NCBI RefSeq assembly: GCF_017751145.1
Contig: NZ_CP046640.1
Span: forward strand, 1,034,137 to 1,098,136
Source: Iocasia fonsfrigidae
GTDB lineage: Bacteria > Bacillota > Halanaerobiia > Halanaerobiales > DTU029
Direction of reading: 5' to 3'
DNA length: 64,000 nucleotides
The position numbers were made by a program, and so were the translations under genes. This document shows, piece after piece, positions 36,019 to 44,317 of this stretch; the stretch's first letter is position 1; the number at the start of each line of letters is the position of its first letter. The notes under the pieces are model-generated. The model made no database searches, was not told where the DNA came from, and worked only from the letters and a program-made list of their open reading frames with translations.

Positions 36019-36060
36019 CAACCCCCTTATTTATGGTATTAATTTTAAATAAGGGGGTTG
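36019..36060 (+). terminator. Hairpin ending the TRAP cluster
   Basis: A perfect 15-bp inverted repeat (CAACCCCCTTATTTA / TAAATAAGGGGGTTG) with a 12-nt loop. The downstream side is not T-rich, but the A-rich 5' flank makes it possible on either strand. It is the only end signal after dctM. Confidence 0.65.
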
Positions 36061-36179
36061 ATTATCCCCCTTAGTGAACAAGTATACTTAACAAAAGACC
36101 GTACTGTATCCAGATATGGTATATTTAGAGCTTTATGCTGTATGAAACTTGAATGATAATTCTTAAGTAAAAATATTCC

Positions 36180-36208
36180 TTGACAACTATATTCCAATAT
36201 AGTAATAT
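36180..36208 (+). promoter_or_regulatory. Promoter and operator of the ArsR cassette
   Basis: TTGACA (36180-36185) and TAATAT (36203-36208) are 17 bp apart. Between them, 36187-36202 is the perfect palindrome CTATATTCCAATATAG. A second, imperfect palindrome (GGGATATATATTCCCC) follows near 36218. ArsR-type repressors bind such AT-rich palindromes, so autorepression is likely. Confidence 0.65.
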
Positions 36209-36257
36209 AATAATAAAGGGATATATATTCCCCTTATAAAATATCCTTAAGAAAGAG

Positions 36258-36593
36258 GTGATGACAATCAAAAAGAAATTATATGAAGCAAGAACCAAAG
36301 TTGCTAAAGCCCTTGCCCATGAAACCAGGCTTGAGATAGTTGATATCTTGAAGGAAAAAGAAGCACAGTGTGTCTGTGAACTTACTGAAATTCTGGGAGT
36401 TAGTCAGTCATCTGTTTCGAAACATCTAGGTATTTTAAAAAATGCAGGAATTGTGGATTTCCGGAAAGAGGGCTTAAATGTCTGCTATTATCTACGGACA
36501 CCCTGTGTTGCTAATTTTTTCACCTGTCTGGATCGGATTATTGAAGAAGATTTTAAAAAAATGAAAGAACAACTTGATTTCATAGAAGGGTAA
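36258..36593 (+). CDS. ArsR family metal(loid)-responsive repressor
   Basis: A 111-residue winged-helix repressor. Helix 3 carries QCVCELTEIL, the Cys-x-Cys pair used to bind arsenite or similar metalloids in ArsR, followed by the recognition helix SQSSVSKHLGIL. Further Cys occur in TPCVANFFTCLD near the C-terminus. The GTG at 36258 or the ATG at 36261 may start it. It begins a cassette with an ArsP-type permease and a small thioredoxin. Confidence 0.9.
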   Translation: MMTIKKKLYEARTKVAKALAHETRLEIVDILKEKEAQCVCELTEILGVSQSSVSKHLGILKNAGIVDFRKEGLNVCYYLRTPCVANFFTCLDRIIEEDFKKMKEQLDFIEG

Positions 36594-36683
36594 ATTAATA
36601 GAGAGCTTAATATTTCTGGATTTTTAACTGATTTAATTTATAGTGCATAAGTTTAAATAATTACTAAATTGGGGGTTAGTTTT

Positions 36684-37856
36684 ATGTCTAAAAGCAAAAA
36701 GTTTCTTTTATATCTGGCTGCTTTCTTGGGAGCATTTTATATTCCATTTTCTAATCCAACAATTAAAAATGCAATACTAGAATCTTTTCTCATGCTGCAG
36801 GAATATGCCCGAGAACATGTTATTTTATGCCTGGTACCGGCTTTTTTTATTGCTGGAGCTATCGCTAATTTTATCTCACAACAATCAGTAATTAAATATT
36901 TTGGTGGTCAGGCTAAAAAATGGATTTCCTATTCTGTTGCATCTGTTTCTGGTACCATACTGGCAGTCTGTTCCTGTACAGTATTACCTCTTTTTGCAGG
37001 TATTTATAAGAGGGGGGCAGGGATAGGTCCGGCAATTGCTTTTCTATATTCTGGTCCTGCTATCAATGTCCTGGCTATTATTCTCACAGCTCGTATTCTG
37101 GGTTGGCAGCTAGGTCTGGCCCGAGCTGTGGGGGCTGTTATCTTTGCTCTGATAATTGGCTTGCTGATGGCAGTAATCTTTAGAAAAGATGATCAGGAAC
37201 GTCTGGCTGGTACAATGATGAATAACTCAGTTGATGAAGAAGAAAATAGAAGTGGATTACAGAATATTTTTTACTTCCTATCAATGGTCTTAATACTGGT
37301 TTTTGCTAACTGGGCCAGACCAGCAGATATGACCGGTATCTGGGCTGCAATCTATAAGCTTAAGTGGCCTGTAACAATTATTTTGTTAGTTTTCTTAGTC
37401 CTAATGCTGATTAAGTGGTTTAAAAAAGAGGAATTAAGTGAATGGCTTGAATCAACCTGGGGCTTTGCTGAACAGATATTACCACTTTTGTTTGCTGGTG
37501 TCTTAGTAGCGGGCTTCCTAATGGGTAGACCTGATACTAATGCTGGAATTATCCCTGCAGAATGGGTATCAAGATTTGTTGGCGGTAATTCTCTACTGGC
37601 CAATTTTACAGCATCTATATTGGGGGCTTTTATGTATTTTGCAACATTGACAGAGGTTCCTATTTTACAGGGATTAATAGGTCTGGGAATGGGTAAAGGA
37701 CCAGCACTGGCTTTATTACTGGCTGGCCCGGCTTTGAGTTTGCCCAATATGCTGGTTATACGTAGTGTAATAGGTACAAAAAAGACGGTGGTTTTTGTCT
37801 CACTGGTAGTAGCCATGGCTACTATAACAGGGTTAATCTATGGAGTTATTGCTTAA
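36684..37856 (+). CDS. ArsP/SO_0444-type permease (DUF318 family)
   Basis: A 390-residue permease with about ten helices in two similar halves. The first half contains VCSCTVLPLFAGIYKRGAG and GPAIAFLYSGPAINVLAI; the second contains FATLTEVPILQGLIGLGMG and GPALALLLAGPALSLPNML. Family members export organoarsenicals or other metal(loid)s. The ATG at 36684, 7 nt after GGGGG, is preferred over an upstream TTG at 36669. The adjoining ArsR and thioredoxin make a resistance or metal-handling cassette; the exact ion is unknown. Confidence 0.87.
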   Translation: MSKSKKFLLYLAAFLGAFYIPFSNPTIKNAILESFLMLQEYAREHVILCLVPAFFIAGAIANFISQQSVIKYFGGQAKKWISYSVASVSGTILAVCSCTVLPLFAGIYKRGAGIGPAIAFLYSGPAINVLAIILTARILGWQLGLARAVGAVIFALIIGLLMAVIFRKDDQERLAGTMMNNSVDEEENRSGLQNIFYFLSMVLILVFANWARPADMTGIWAAIYKLKWPVTIILLVFLVLMLIKWFKKEELSEWLESTWGFAEQILPLLFAGVLVAGFLMGRPDTNAGIIPAEWVSRFVGGNSLLANFTASILGAFMYFATLTEVPILQGLIGLGMGKGPALALLLAGPALSLPNMLVIRSVIGTKKTVVFVSLVVAMATITGLIYGVIA

Positions 37857-37958
37857 TACCTTAATAGATTTAATTGCTATAGGTAACTTTGATTTATGCT
37901 TAAAAAATAAGAAAAGAATGTACAGGAATCTAATAATAAAAAAGGAGAGTGTTTTGTA

Positions 37959-38192
37959 ATGAAAAAAATCGAGATACTGGGAACTGGTTGTCCAAAGTGT
38001 CAGAAGACAACCGAAATCATTGAAAAGGAAATTAAAGAAGCCGATGTTGAAGCTGAAGTGGTAAAAGTGCAGGAGTTAGATGAAATTGTTAATCGTGGTG
38101 TGATGATGACACCAGCTGTAATGGTTGATGGAGAATTAAAATGTGAAGGGAAGATACCTGGTTCTAAAGAGATTAAATCCTGGTTTGAATAA
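37959..38192 (+). CDS. Small thioredoxin-like redox protein (TM0996/MTH895 type)
   Basis: A 77-residue thioredoxin-fold protein with the active site GTGCPKCQKT (Cys about residues 10 and 13) and the cis-Pro segment MMTPAVMVDGE. Such small proteins commonly accompany ArsP-type permeases and ArsR regulators and may reduce or deliver the metalloid. AAAAAGGAGAG precedes the ATG. A third Cys lies in LKCEGKIPG. Confidence 0.9.
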   Translation: MKKIEILGTGCPKCQKTTEIIEKEIKEADVEAEVVKVQELDEIVNRGVMMTPAVMVDGELKCEGKIPGSKEIKSWFE

Positions 38193-38221
38193 TATTTAAA
38201 TGGCAATATTCGTTTTTGTAT

Positions 38222-38249
38222 AAATGCCCCTTAACAGGGGTGTTTTTTG
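38222..38249 (+). terminator. Rho-independent terminator
   Basis: AAATGCCCC pairs with GGGGTGTTT around TTAACA, and TTTTTTG follows. It ends the ArsR cassette. Confidence 0.8.
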
Positions 38250-38415
38250 TTATAAAGAATAAAAAACGCTTCCCTAAATGGAAAACGTTAATCAAATCTT
38301 GACCCCGAAATTCTTAAAATTGGATGATATTCTATAATATTGTGTGATGTATACTGTGCAAAAATTACTGTTATATCAGTACTTAATGGGGTTTTTTAAC
38401 ACCCTTAAAAAACAG

Positions 38416-38503
38416 TGGTGCCGAGGGCGGGATTTGAACCCGCACGGTCTATTAGACCACTAGCCCCTCAAGCTAGCGCGTCTGCCAGTTCCGCCACCTC
38501 GGC
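38416..38503 (-). tRNA. tRNA-Leu (anticodon GAG)
   Basis: An 88-nt class II tRNA with encoded CCA. The acceptor GCCGAGG pairs with CCTCGGC, the discriminator base is A, and there is a long variable arm. The anticodon stem CTAGC/GCTAG encloses TTGAGGG, giving anticodon GAG for codon CUC. This is the same codon read in the T-box specifier ahead of cstA, and the ACCA end suits that T-box's UGGU. Confidence 0.95.
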
Positions 38504-38620
38504 TCAATTAAGATATGACGATATATATTATAACATATATATTTTATCTGTCAACTAAAAATAGAAACTTTTTTATTGATTTATAGGCAGAATTGCTTTA
38601 TATAAATTATATGTCTCTAT

Positions 38621-40033
38621 TCAGTCTAGTATCTCTATCACCATTTTTTCATTATTTTGCACTACCTTTAAATCCTTCCATTTACCAGATAGAAAACGCC
38701 AAACGATTAATCCAGCCCTGACAATTACATCTACCCCCATAGCCAGCCAGAAACCATTTAAACCTAGTTTAAAATAAAAGGCAAAGATAAGGCTGAATAT
38801 TAATCTGACCCCCCAGTTCCCGATAATGGTAAAGTACATAACCCATTTAGTATCTCCAGCACCTCTCAAGGCCCCTGCCAGGACCATAAAAAGGCCGAAA
38901 AGAGGCTGAAAAAACAGGAATATCCTCAGGGCTGATGTAGCCATCTTAATAACACCAGGTTCATCTGTATATAAGTGGATAATAGGTTGAATCCAGATAA
39001 ACATGGCTATTGAAGCCAGAGCCATTAATATTACAGTTAGATAGGCAGATTGTTTACCATATTTCTCAGCTAAGTCCTTTTTTTCAGCTCCCAGGCTCTG
39101 TCCGATTAAGGTAGTTGCTGCCATTCCAAATCCAAAGCCAGGCATAAAAGAAAGGGTAGTGACATTCATTGCTACTGCATTAGCAGCAATAGTCATAGTA
39201 CCTAAACCAGCTACCAGTGCTGTGTAAATAATTTGGCTGCTCTGTCTGGCAAATTGTTCAATAGCGGCCGGGATACCGATTTTTAAGATGTTTTTGATTG
39301 TCTCCCAATCAAATTTCCAGCTCAGTTGTTTCCAATCTAATCTGATATCTATATCACCTCTGATGAGAACTATTAGCCCTATAATGAAACCAACTAGTCT
39401 ACCTATTCCTGTTCCCAGAGCAGCCCCTGTTACACCCAAGGCAGGGAAGAAGCCGATACCAAAGATTAGCAGGTAGTTAAGCAGGACATTGATAATATTG
39501 GTAATAAACATAATAAAGAGGGGTGTTTTCATATCACCTATTCCCTGAAGTATTGCGTTAATTACCATCATTGGCAGGCCGAAAATCATAGATGCTAGAA
39601 CAATCTTTAAATAAACACTTCCTTCATTAATAATAAATTGATCTGCTTCCTCCATTAAGACCATCATTAGTTTTAATATTTCTTCTGAAAAAAGAGAACC
39701 TAGAAAAGCCAATATTAAGGCTGCCAGAAAACCACTCATTAAAGACTGCCACATAATGTGATTTGCTTCTTCTTTATTACCAGCCCCAACATAATGGGCA
39801 ACCATAGCGGTGGCCCCTATAGTAAGTGACATTAAAGAACCGATGAGAACAAAAACAATTCTATTACCAATGTCTACAGAGGCAATAGCAGCTGCACCTA
39901 ACTGTCCGATCATAATAACATCTACTACCCCGACAATACTCTGCAGAAATAACCTTAAGATTGCAGGCCAAGCCAGACCTAATATATTTCTGCGCATTTG
40001 TTTAGGACTTGTATCAATAGTTAGTTCTGACAT
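38621..40033 (-). CDS. MATE family multidrug efflux protein
   Basis: A 470-residue transporter of the MATE (NorM-like) family with twelve helices in two halves. Motifs: NILGLAWPAILRLFLQSIVG at the start, DVIMIGQLGAAAIASVDIGN, MVAHYVGAGNKEEA, and in the second half GMAATTLIGQSLGAEKKD. It exports cationic drugs using sodium or proton gradients. The ATG at 40033 follows GAGGAGAG; an in-frame TTG at 40048 overlaps that site and is unlikely. It is co-transcribed with the MarR gene 28 bp upstream. Confidence 0.92.
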   Translation of the reverse strand: MSELTIDTSPKQMRRNILGLAWPAILRLFLQSIVGVVDVIMIGQLGAAAIASVDIGNRIVFVLIGSLMSLTIGATAMVAHYVGAGNKEEANHIMWQSLMSGFLAALILAFLGSLFSEEILKLMMVLMEEADQFIINEGSVYLKIVLASMIFGLPMMVINAILQGIGDMKTPLFIMFITNIINVLLNYLLIFGIGFFPALGVTGAALGTGIGRLVGFIIGLIVLIRGDIDIRLDWKQLSWKFDWETIKNILKIGIPAAIEQFARQSSQIIYTALVAGLGTMTIAANAVAMNVTTLSFMPGFGFGMAATTLIGQSLGAEKKDLAEKYGKQSAYLTVILMALASIAMFIWIQPIIHLYTDEPGVIKMATSALRIFLFFQPLFGLFMVLAGALRGAGDTKWVMYFTIIGNWGVRLIFSLIFAFYFKLGLNGFWLAMGVDVIVRAGLIVWRFLSGKWKDLKVVQNNEKMVIEILD

Positions 40034-40061
40034 TTTATCTCTCCTCAAAAAATAATGTGTA

Positions 40062-40496
40062 CTATAAATTTATTAGGTTATTTAAAAGATTTTCTAATAA
40101 ACAAATTGCCTGTTTCTGCTCATCTATATCTATTTCGTTTAGTGCTTTTTGAAAAAATAACTGTCTTTCATTAAGCAGTTTTTGCAGCTGCATTTTGCCC
40201 TGCTGGGTGGTTTTTAATAGGACTATCCGTCTATCTTTTTTATCCCTGCATCTATCAACAAAGCCTTCTTCTACTAAATGATCAACAGTGACTGTGAGGG
40301 TACTATTAGCTGCCATTAATTTTTTATTTAATTGGCTCATATTTACTGGTTCTAATTTAGAAATAACCCATAGTGTATGAAACCGGGGGAAGGTTAAACT
40401 GTATTTACTTAATTTTGTTTTAGTATATTTATTAAGATGTATATTAATCCTCCTTAACAGGTTATCTAGCTTTACTGTCTCTTCCTTTAATTCCAT
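40062..40496 (-). CDS. MarR family regulator of the MATE pump
   Basis: A 144-residue MarR protein. The winged helix carries MSQLNKKLMAANSTLTVTVD (recognition region) and FVDRCRDKKDRRIVLLKTT (wing with the DxRxxxLxLT-like pattern). The ATG at 40496 follows GAGAGGAG; an ATG seven codons upstream has no ribosome site. The gene directly precedes the MATE gene, and a 16-bp inverted repeat covers the promoter region, so local repression is expected. Confidence 0.88.
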   Translation of the reverse strand: MELKEETVKLDNLLRRINIHLNKYTKTKLSKYSLTFPRFHTLWVISKLEPVNMSQLNKKLMAANSTLTVTVDHLVEEGFVDRCRDKKDRRIVLLKTTQQGKMQLQKLLNERQLFFQKALNEIDIDEQKQAICLLENLLNNLINL

Positions 40497-40518
40497 ATTT
40501 AGTTCACTCCTCTCCATA

Positions 40519-40561
40519 ATAATATTTTTATTATTTATTATTTCGATAATAAAAATATTAT
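40519..40561. promoter_or_regulatory. Perfect 16-bp inverted repeat, candidate MarR operator
   Basis: ATAATATTTTTATTAT (40519-40534) and its exact complement (40546-40561), 11 nt apart, lie immediately upstream of the marR gene. MarR dimers bind AT-rich palindromes of this size. The sequence is very AT-rich, so chance pairing is less unlikely than usual. Confidence 0.55.
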
Positions 40562-40738
40562 ATAATAAAAATAGATTTCTGACAAGATTTTTATGATGAA
40601 AATAATAACAGTAACCAGGTAGAAAGGATTATATTTGCAGAATTAATTTTTATAAAAGCAGGAATTTTTATTATTTTATAGAATAATAAAGTTAGGATAT
40701 CAGAATTAGTGGGATTATTTTTAAGGAGGATGATTTAT

Positions 40739-41536
40739 ATGGCAGAAGGGAATCAAAATCAGAATAGTTCCCGAAGAAATAACTTTAAGATATATATTGC
40801 AGTGTTTATTGCTTTAATTTTACTTGCTGTAGGGTTTTATCTGTATTATTTTTATCCACAGTTAATTCCAGGTATGGCCAGTACTAATTTGCAGGATAAT
40901 GTGAATGTATTAATAATGGGTTTTGATGATGCTGCTAATAGTAGTGAATCTGATGGGGAAATAAACGTTGATACTATGGTTTTAGTAAAACTAGATACAT
41001 TAGAAAACAATTTAAATGTAGTTAATATTATTTCAGAGGATAAGTCAGTTAGTGAAGATATAAAAGAAGAGGAATTAAGTAATATAATGGCTGAGGCAGG
41101 TGCTTTGACCGGTACGAATATAGATTATTATTTTACAGTAAGTTATAATGGTTTCAAAAATCTAGTTGATAATCTTGAGGGGATAACTATAGAGCTGGAT
41201 GAAGATTTAAAGATACCTGGCCTGGCTCTTAACTTGCATGAGGGTAATAATAATCTTTCTGGAAAAGAAACACTTAATTATGTCCGCTGGTATGACTATA
41301 GAACAGAAGAAACTACCCGTGTTAAACGGCAGCAGAAGGTAATTAATGCCATAATAGATAAGGCTTTTCAGGAAAAGGGACTGGTTGATATACCAGAGCT
41401 TTTTAATACTACTGTAGATACTTTTAAAACAGTAAATACGAATATTGAATATACACTGATAACAGAGCTTGTTCAGTATTTAATGAAGAATAAAGATGAA
41501 TTGACAATAGATTATACTGTAGAACCTGCTGAATAG
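40739..41536 (+). CDS. Divergent LytR-CpsA-Psr (LCP) domain protein
   Basis: A 265-residue protein with one membrane anchor (about residues 17-37) and an extracellular LCP-like domain. Family landmarks: NVLIMGFDDA, VDTMVLVKLD, then YYFTVSYNGFKNLVDNLEGI, and TRVKRQQKVINAI, where the Arg-x-x-Arg-Gln-Gln motif is kept. The usual PRD block after the second strand reads ISEDKSV instead, so a conserved Arg-Asp that contacts the polyprenyl pyrophosphate is missing. It may be inactive or altered as a cell-wall polymer ligase. ATG 40739 is 9 nt after AAGGAGG. Confidence 0.78.
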   Translation: MAEGNQNQNSSRRNNFKIYIAVFIALILLAVGFYLYYFYPQLIPGMASTNLQDNVNVLIMGFDDAANSSESDGEINVDTMVLVKLDTLENNLNVVNIISEDKSVSEDIKEEELSNIMAEAGALTGTNIDYYFTVSYNGFKNLVDNLEGITIELDEDLKIPGLALNLHEGNNNLSGKETLNYVRWYDYRTEETTRVKRQQKVINAIIDKAFQEKGLVDIPELFNTTVDTFKTVNTNIEYTLITELVQYLMKNKDELTIDYTVEPAE

Positions 41537-41635
41537 ATTGGATTATTAGAGGAGTTCTTTCCTAGAAACAGCAAGTATTAGAGAGATAAATAGGTATAAA
41601 TAAAAATAAAGGATTATTATTAGTTATAATGGTCT

Positions 41636-41664
41636 TTGACTTAAGAAGTCTTATTGTGTATACT
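41636..41664 (+). promoter_or_regulatory. Promoter of the tRNA operon
   Basis: TTGACT (41636-41641) and TATACT (41659-41664) with 17-bp spacing, about 32 bp before the first tRNA. Confidence 0.75.
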
Positions 41665-41695
41665 TATTAATGCTGACAGCATAACATGTTGTCAC

Positions 41696-41771
41696 GGGCG
41701 AATAGCTCAGTTGGGAGAGCACCTGCCTTACAAGCAGGGGGTCACAGGTTCGAGCCCTGTTTCGCCCACCA
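41696..41771 (+). tRNA. tRNA-Val (anticodon TAC)
   Basis: 76 nt including encoded CCA. The anticodon stem CCTGC/GCAGG encloses CTTACAA. The acceptor GGGCGAA pairs with TTCGCCC. First of five tRNAs in one transcript. Confidence 0.96.
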
Positions 41772-41830
41772 TTTTATTTATGATGTAAGAGATGAGAGGT
41801 AAATAAGAGGTTTTATCTAACTTCCAAAAT

Positions 41831-41907
41831 GGAGGCGTAGCGTAGTGGTTTATCGCGCCGGCCTGTCACGCCGGAGATCGTGGGTTCAAATCCCATCGCC
41901 TTCGCCA
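41831..41907 (+). tRNA. tRNA-Asp (anticodon GTC)
   Basis: 77 nt with encoded CCA. The acceptor GGAGGCG pairs with CGCCTTC (one G-U) and the anticodon loop is CTGTCAC. It is separated from tRNA-Val by 59 bp, the widest gap in the cluster. Confidence 0.95.
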
Positions 41908-41912
41908 TTTTT

Positions 41913-41988
41913 GGTGAGATAGCTCAGTCGGTAGAGCAGTGGACTGAAAATCCACGTGTCGACAGTTCGATTCTGTCTCTCACCACCA
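41913..41988 (+). tRNA. tRNA-Phe (anticodon GAA)
   Basis: 76 nt with encoded CCA. The acceptor GGTGAGA pairs with TCTCACC; anticodon loop CTGAAAA. Five bases separate it from tRNA-Asp. Confidence 0.96.
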
Positions 41989-41996
41989 TTTTTTTT

Positions 41997-42072
41997 GCGG
42001 GAATAGCTCAGCTGGTAGAGCATCTCGTTGCCAACGAGAAGGTCGCGGGTTCGAGTCCCGTTTCCCGCTCCA
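41997..42072 (+). tRNA. tRNA-Gly (anticodon GCC)
   Basis: 76 nt with encoded CCA. The acceptor GCGGGAA pairs with TTCCCGC; anticodon loop TTGCCAA. Eight bases separate it from tRNA-Phe. Confidence 0.96.
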
Positions 42073-42093
42073 TTTGCATATAATAAAATATGG

Positions 42094-42168
42094 GGCGGCA
42101 TAGCCAAGTGGTAAGGCAGAGGACTGCAAATCCTTTATTCTCCAGTTCAAATCTGGATGCCGCCTCCA
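42094..42168 (+). tRNA. tRNA-Cys (anticodon GCA)
   Basis: 75 nt with encoded CCA. The acceptor GGCGGCA pairs with TGCCGCC; anticodon loop CTGCAAA. Last tRNA of the operon. Confidence 0.95.
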
Positions 42169-42186
42169 ACTATAATGATTGATATG

Positions 42187-42208
42187 ACAGCCGTTAGGGC
42201 TGTTTTTT
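42187..42208 (+). terminator. Terminator of the tRNA operon
   Basis: ACAGCC pairs with GGCTGT around GTTAG, followed by TTTTTT, 19 bp after tRNA-Cys. Confidence 0.85.
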
Positions 42209-42285
42209 ATTTTAATAAAAAGGTTAAAGATATTTCCAATAATGCCCAGAATGGCTGTTTGTCTGGCAGGTTAATTAATATTATT

Positions 42286-42498
42286 TTACTTTTCTTCATC
42301 AACTAACTCTAATATTTGATTAAAATCTGTAATATTGAGGGCTTTCATAACTTCCTCTAGTGTATGAAATTGAATACCTTCAGTTTGTTGATTAACCATT
42401 CTATATAAGGTAGGGTAGGTTAAATTAGTATTACTAGAAAGCCAGTAAATTGACCTGTTTTTTTGTGATAATATATCCTTAACTTTTACTTTTATCAT
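42286..42498 (-). CDS. Small Xre-type helix-turn-helix protein
   Basis: A 70-residue protein consisting of one helix-turn-helix of the Cro/C1 type. It reads KVKDILSQKNRSIYWLSSNT then LTYPTLYRMVNQQ, and FHTLEEVMKALN near the end. The ATG at 42498 is 8 nt after AAGGAGTG; the longer frame to 42573 lacks a ribosome site. Such small regulators occur as antitoxins or phage-like repressors, but no partner gene is adjacent on its strand. Confidence 0.8.
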   Translation of the reverse strand: MIKVKVKDILSQKNRSIYWLSSNTNLTYPTLYRMVNQQTEGIQFHTLEEVMKALNITDFNQILELVDEEK

Positions 42499-42709
42499 GG
42501 GAAACACTCCTTCATTTATATAAGTTGATTTTATATAATTATACTTTATATAAATTTTAAAATAAATATACACACAATATATTATACTATATTTTACTTA
42601 ATTCCATTGACCATATTAAAGATGCATAGGACCTGCAGTTTGGTCGCCTCAATTCAGTGAAATCCAGTATCTTTTAATAATATACCTTATGAGAAAAGGA
42701 GTTTTCTTT

Positions 42710-43837
42710 ATGCTAATACAATGTACAAAAAAATTACTGAATCAACTAAAGGTAAAACCTGAGCCGGGGATAGAGGAAGAAGCACTGTTTTCCTGGCATA
42801 CTAATATAATAACAGTTAATCGCAGAAAGACAGTGGTGCTGGTCAACGATAAAAATCGCTATTCAATTGTTTTATATGGCTTGAAAGCTAAAGATTTAAA
42901 AGAATTTGATCAGCATATTAGGGAAGTTGTAAGAAGGACACTAGAGGAAGAATATATTAAGGATGATCTTGTAGAAAAATTTATAAATAACAGTGGGGAT
43001 ATAGTCTATGCAAAGACCAGAAATCGCTCTCTGGTCTCCAGGATGAATGAATCATGTAGATTAGTAGAGTTTTACTCTGAATTACTGGACGAAAGTTCAA
43101 TATATCAACCAGCTCTCAGTAAAAGTATTAGTCAAATGATGGTAGGAGATGGGGAAGGTGGCTATATCGACCCCAATGAAGAATTTTATCAGGATCTGGA
43201 GGCTCTTTCGGGTGAGAATATTTTCAGCTGTCAGGCTGCGGTAATCATGATAAGCCTGGCTCTGGAGAAAGAAAAGGTCTGGCGGAGACTGGTAGTGCCG
43301 GTAAATATATCTTTTGCGAAATTACATCAGGTAATTCAGGCTGCTTTTGGTTGGAAGGATTATCACCTGCATGAGTTTTATATTTATGGTGAAGAAAAAA
43401 CAGATATTTCTAATATAAATCATTCTGGATATCATAAAGATGGCTTGAGACCTATTATCTGTCTGATTGGTTCAGAAGAGGATCTGGAATATCAGGATGA
43501 TTATGTGAAGATGAAACTGGAAAAAGGAATCAGACTTTCTAAATATCTTCCTGCCAGAATTAAATATAATTATGACTTTGGAGATAACTGGCAGCATTAT
43601 CTTGAAGTTGAGGAAATTATCGATGATTATAGTTATAACTATCCGCAATGTCTAACTGGTGAGGGAAATACACCTCCGGAAGATGTGGGTGGAAAATATG
43701 GATATCAGAAATTTTTAGAGATAATAGCTGATCCTGATCATCCTGACTATGATTCTATGATGGACTGGGGACAATCTCAGGGATATAAAGAATTCGATTT
43801 GGAGGAAGTAAATAAAGCTATCAAGCGCAGATATTAG
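42710..43837 (+). CDS. pRiA4b ORF-3-like protein with N-terminal DUF6933-type domain
   Basis: A 375-residue two-domain protein. The N-terminal 150 residues (CTKKLLNQL, then LFSWHTNIITVNRRKTVVLV) match a small domain found alone in other bacteria. The C-terminal half is the pRiA4b ORF-3 domain: RRLVVPVNISFAKLHQVIQ, AFGWKDYHLHEF, YNYDFGDNWQHYLEVE and YPQCLTGEGNTPPEDVGG. The latter domain is common on mobile elements, though its function is unknown. ATG 42710 follows AAAAGGAG by 8 nt, better than ATG 42689. Confidence 0.8.
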   Translation: MLIQCTKKLLNQLKVKPEPGIEEEALFSWHTNIITVNRRKTVVLVNDKNRYSIVLYGLKAKDLKEFDQHIREVVRRTLEEEYIKDDLVEKFINNSGDIVYAKTRNRSLVSRMNESCRLVEFYSELLDESSIYQPALSKSISQMMVGDGEGGYIDPNEEFYQDLEALSGENIFSCQAAVIMISLALEKEKVWRRLVVPVNISFAKLHQVIQAAFGWKDYHLHEFYIYGEEKTDISNINHSGYHKDGLRPIICLIGSEEDLEYQDDYVKMKLEKGIRLSKYLPARIKYNYDFGDNWQHYLEVEEIIDDYSYNYPQCLTGEGNTPPEDVGGKYGYQKFLEIIADPDHPDYDSMMDWGQSQGYKEFDLEEVNKAIKRRY

Positions 43838-43871
43838 AGATATATGCAGTATTATAAGGAAGGAATGAAAA

Positions 43872-44030
43872 ATGCTAGGACTGGAAAATAATGCGGTCAG
43901 TTTAATAGATTATTATTCTGCCTGGCAGGATTTATTTGCCAGGGAGGAAAAGCAGCTGCTAAATAAGCTGGGGATGATTGTAGAAGAGATTGAGCATATT
44001 GGCAGTACTTCAATAATCTACGAGATATAA
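43872..44030 (+). pseudogene. Truncated GrpB-like (UPF0157) gene, 5' remnant
   Basis: A 52-codon frame beginning MLGLENNAVSLIDYYSAWQD and continuing to IEHIGSTSI. IEHIGSTS is the hallmark of GrpB family nucleotidyltransferase-like proteins, normally about 170 residues. After GSTS the frame shifts to unrelated codons and stops at 44028. The rest of the gene is missing, so a deletion has removed it. AAGGAAGGAATGAAAA precedes the ATG, so the fragment may still be translated. Confidence 0.7.
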
Positions 44031-44218
44031 GGCCATTTATTGACAATGGAGAGATAAATAATATTGTTACTTTAGATATTCTATATGAATACTACATAAG
44101 TGAAAATAAACCTATTGCTGATATAGAAAAAATAATTACTGATATGCGTTATAGGAAGAGGAGATTGCCTGGTATTAGTTTTGAGGATTATGTAATGAAT
44201 CGAAGAGGATCCGAGTAA
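44018..44218 (+). pseudogene. 3' remnant of an unrelated gene joined to the GrpB fragment
   Basis: A 66-residue frame without its own start, in a different register: LRDIRPFIDNGEINNIVTLD, then YYISENKPIADIEKI, DMRYRKRRLPGISFEDYVM and a stop at 44216. It looks like the C-terminal end of a real protein, since it is compositionally normal and ends cleanly, but I do not recognise the family. The overlap with the GrpB fragment marks the deletion junction at about 44015. Confidence 0.5.
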
Positions 44219-44317
44219 ACATATTATTCAATAATTTGGACTCTGGAAAAGAGGTTAACCCTATAAATTACTGGATATTATGAGATGGAAATGTTAAAAT
44301 CAAAATGGTGATTGTAA

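Noticed and set aside
41880-42107. Reading frames of 67-73 codons on both strands across the tRNA cluster
   Set aside because: They run through well-formed tRNA-Asp, Phe, Gly and Cys genes and have no ribosome-binding site; they arise from tRNA sequence.
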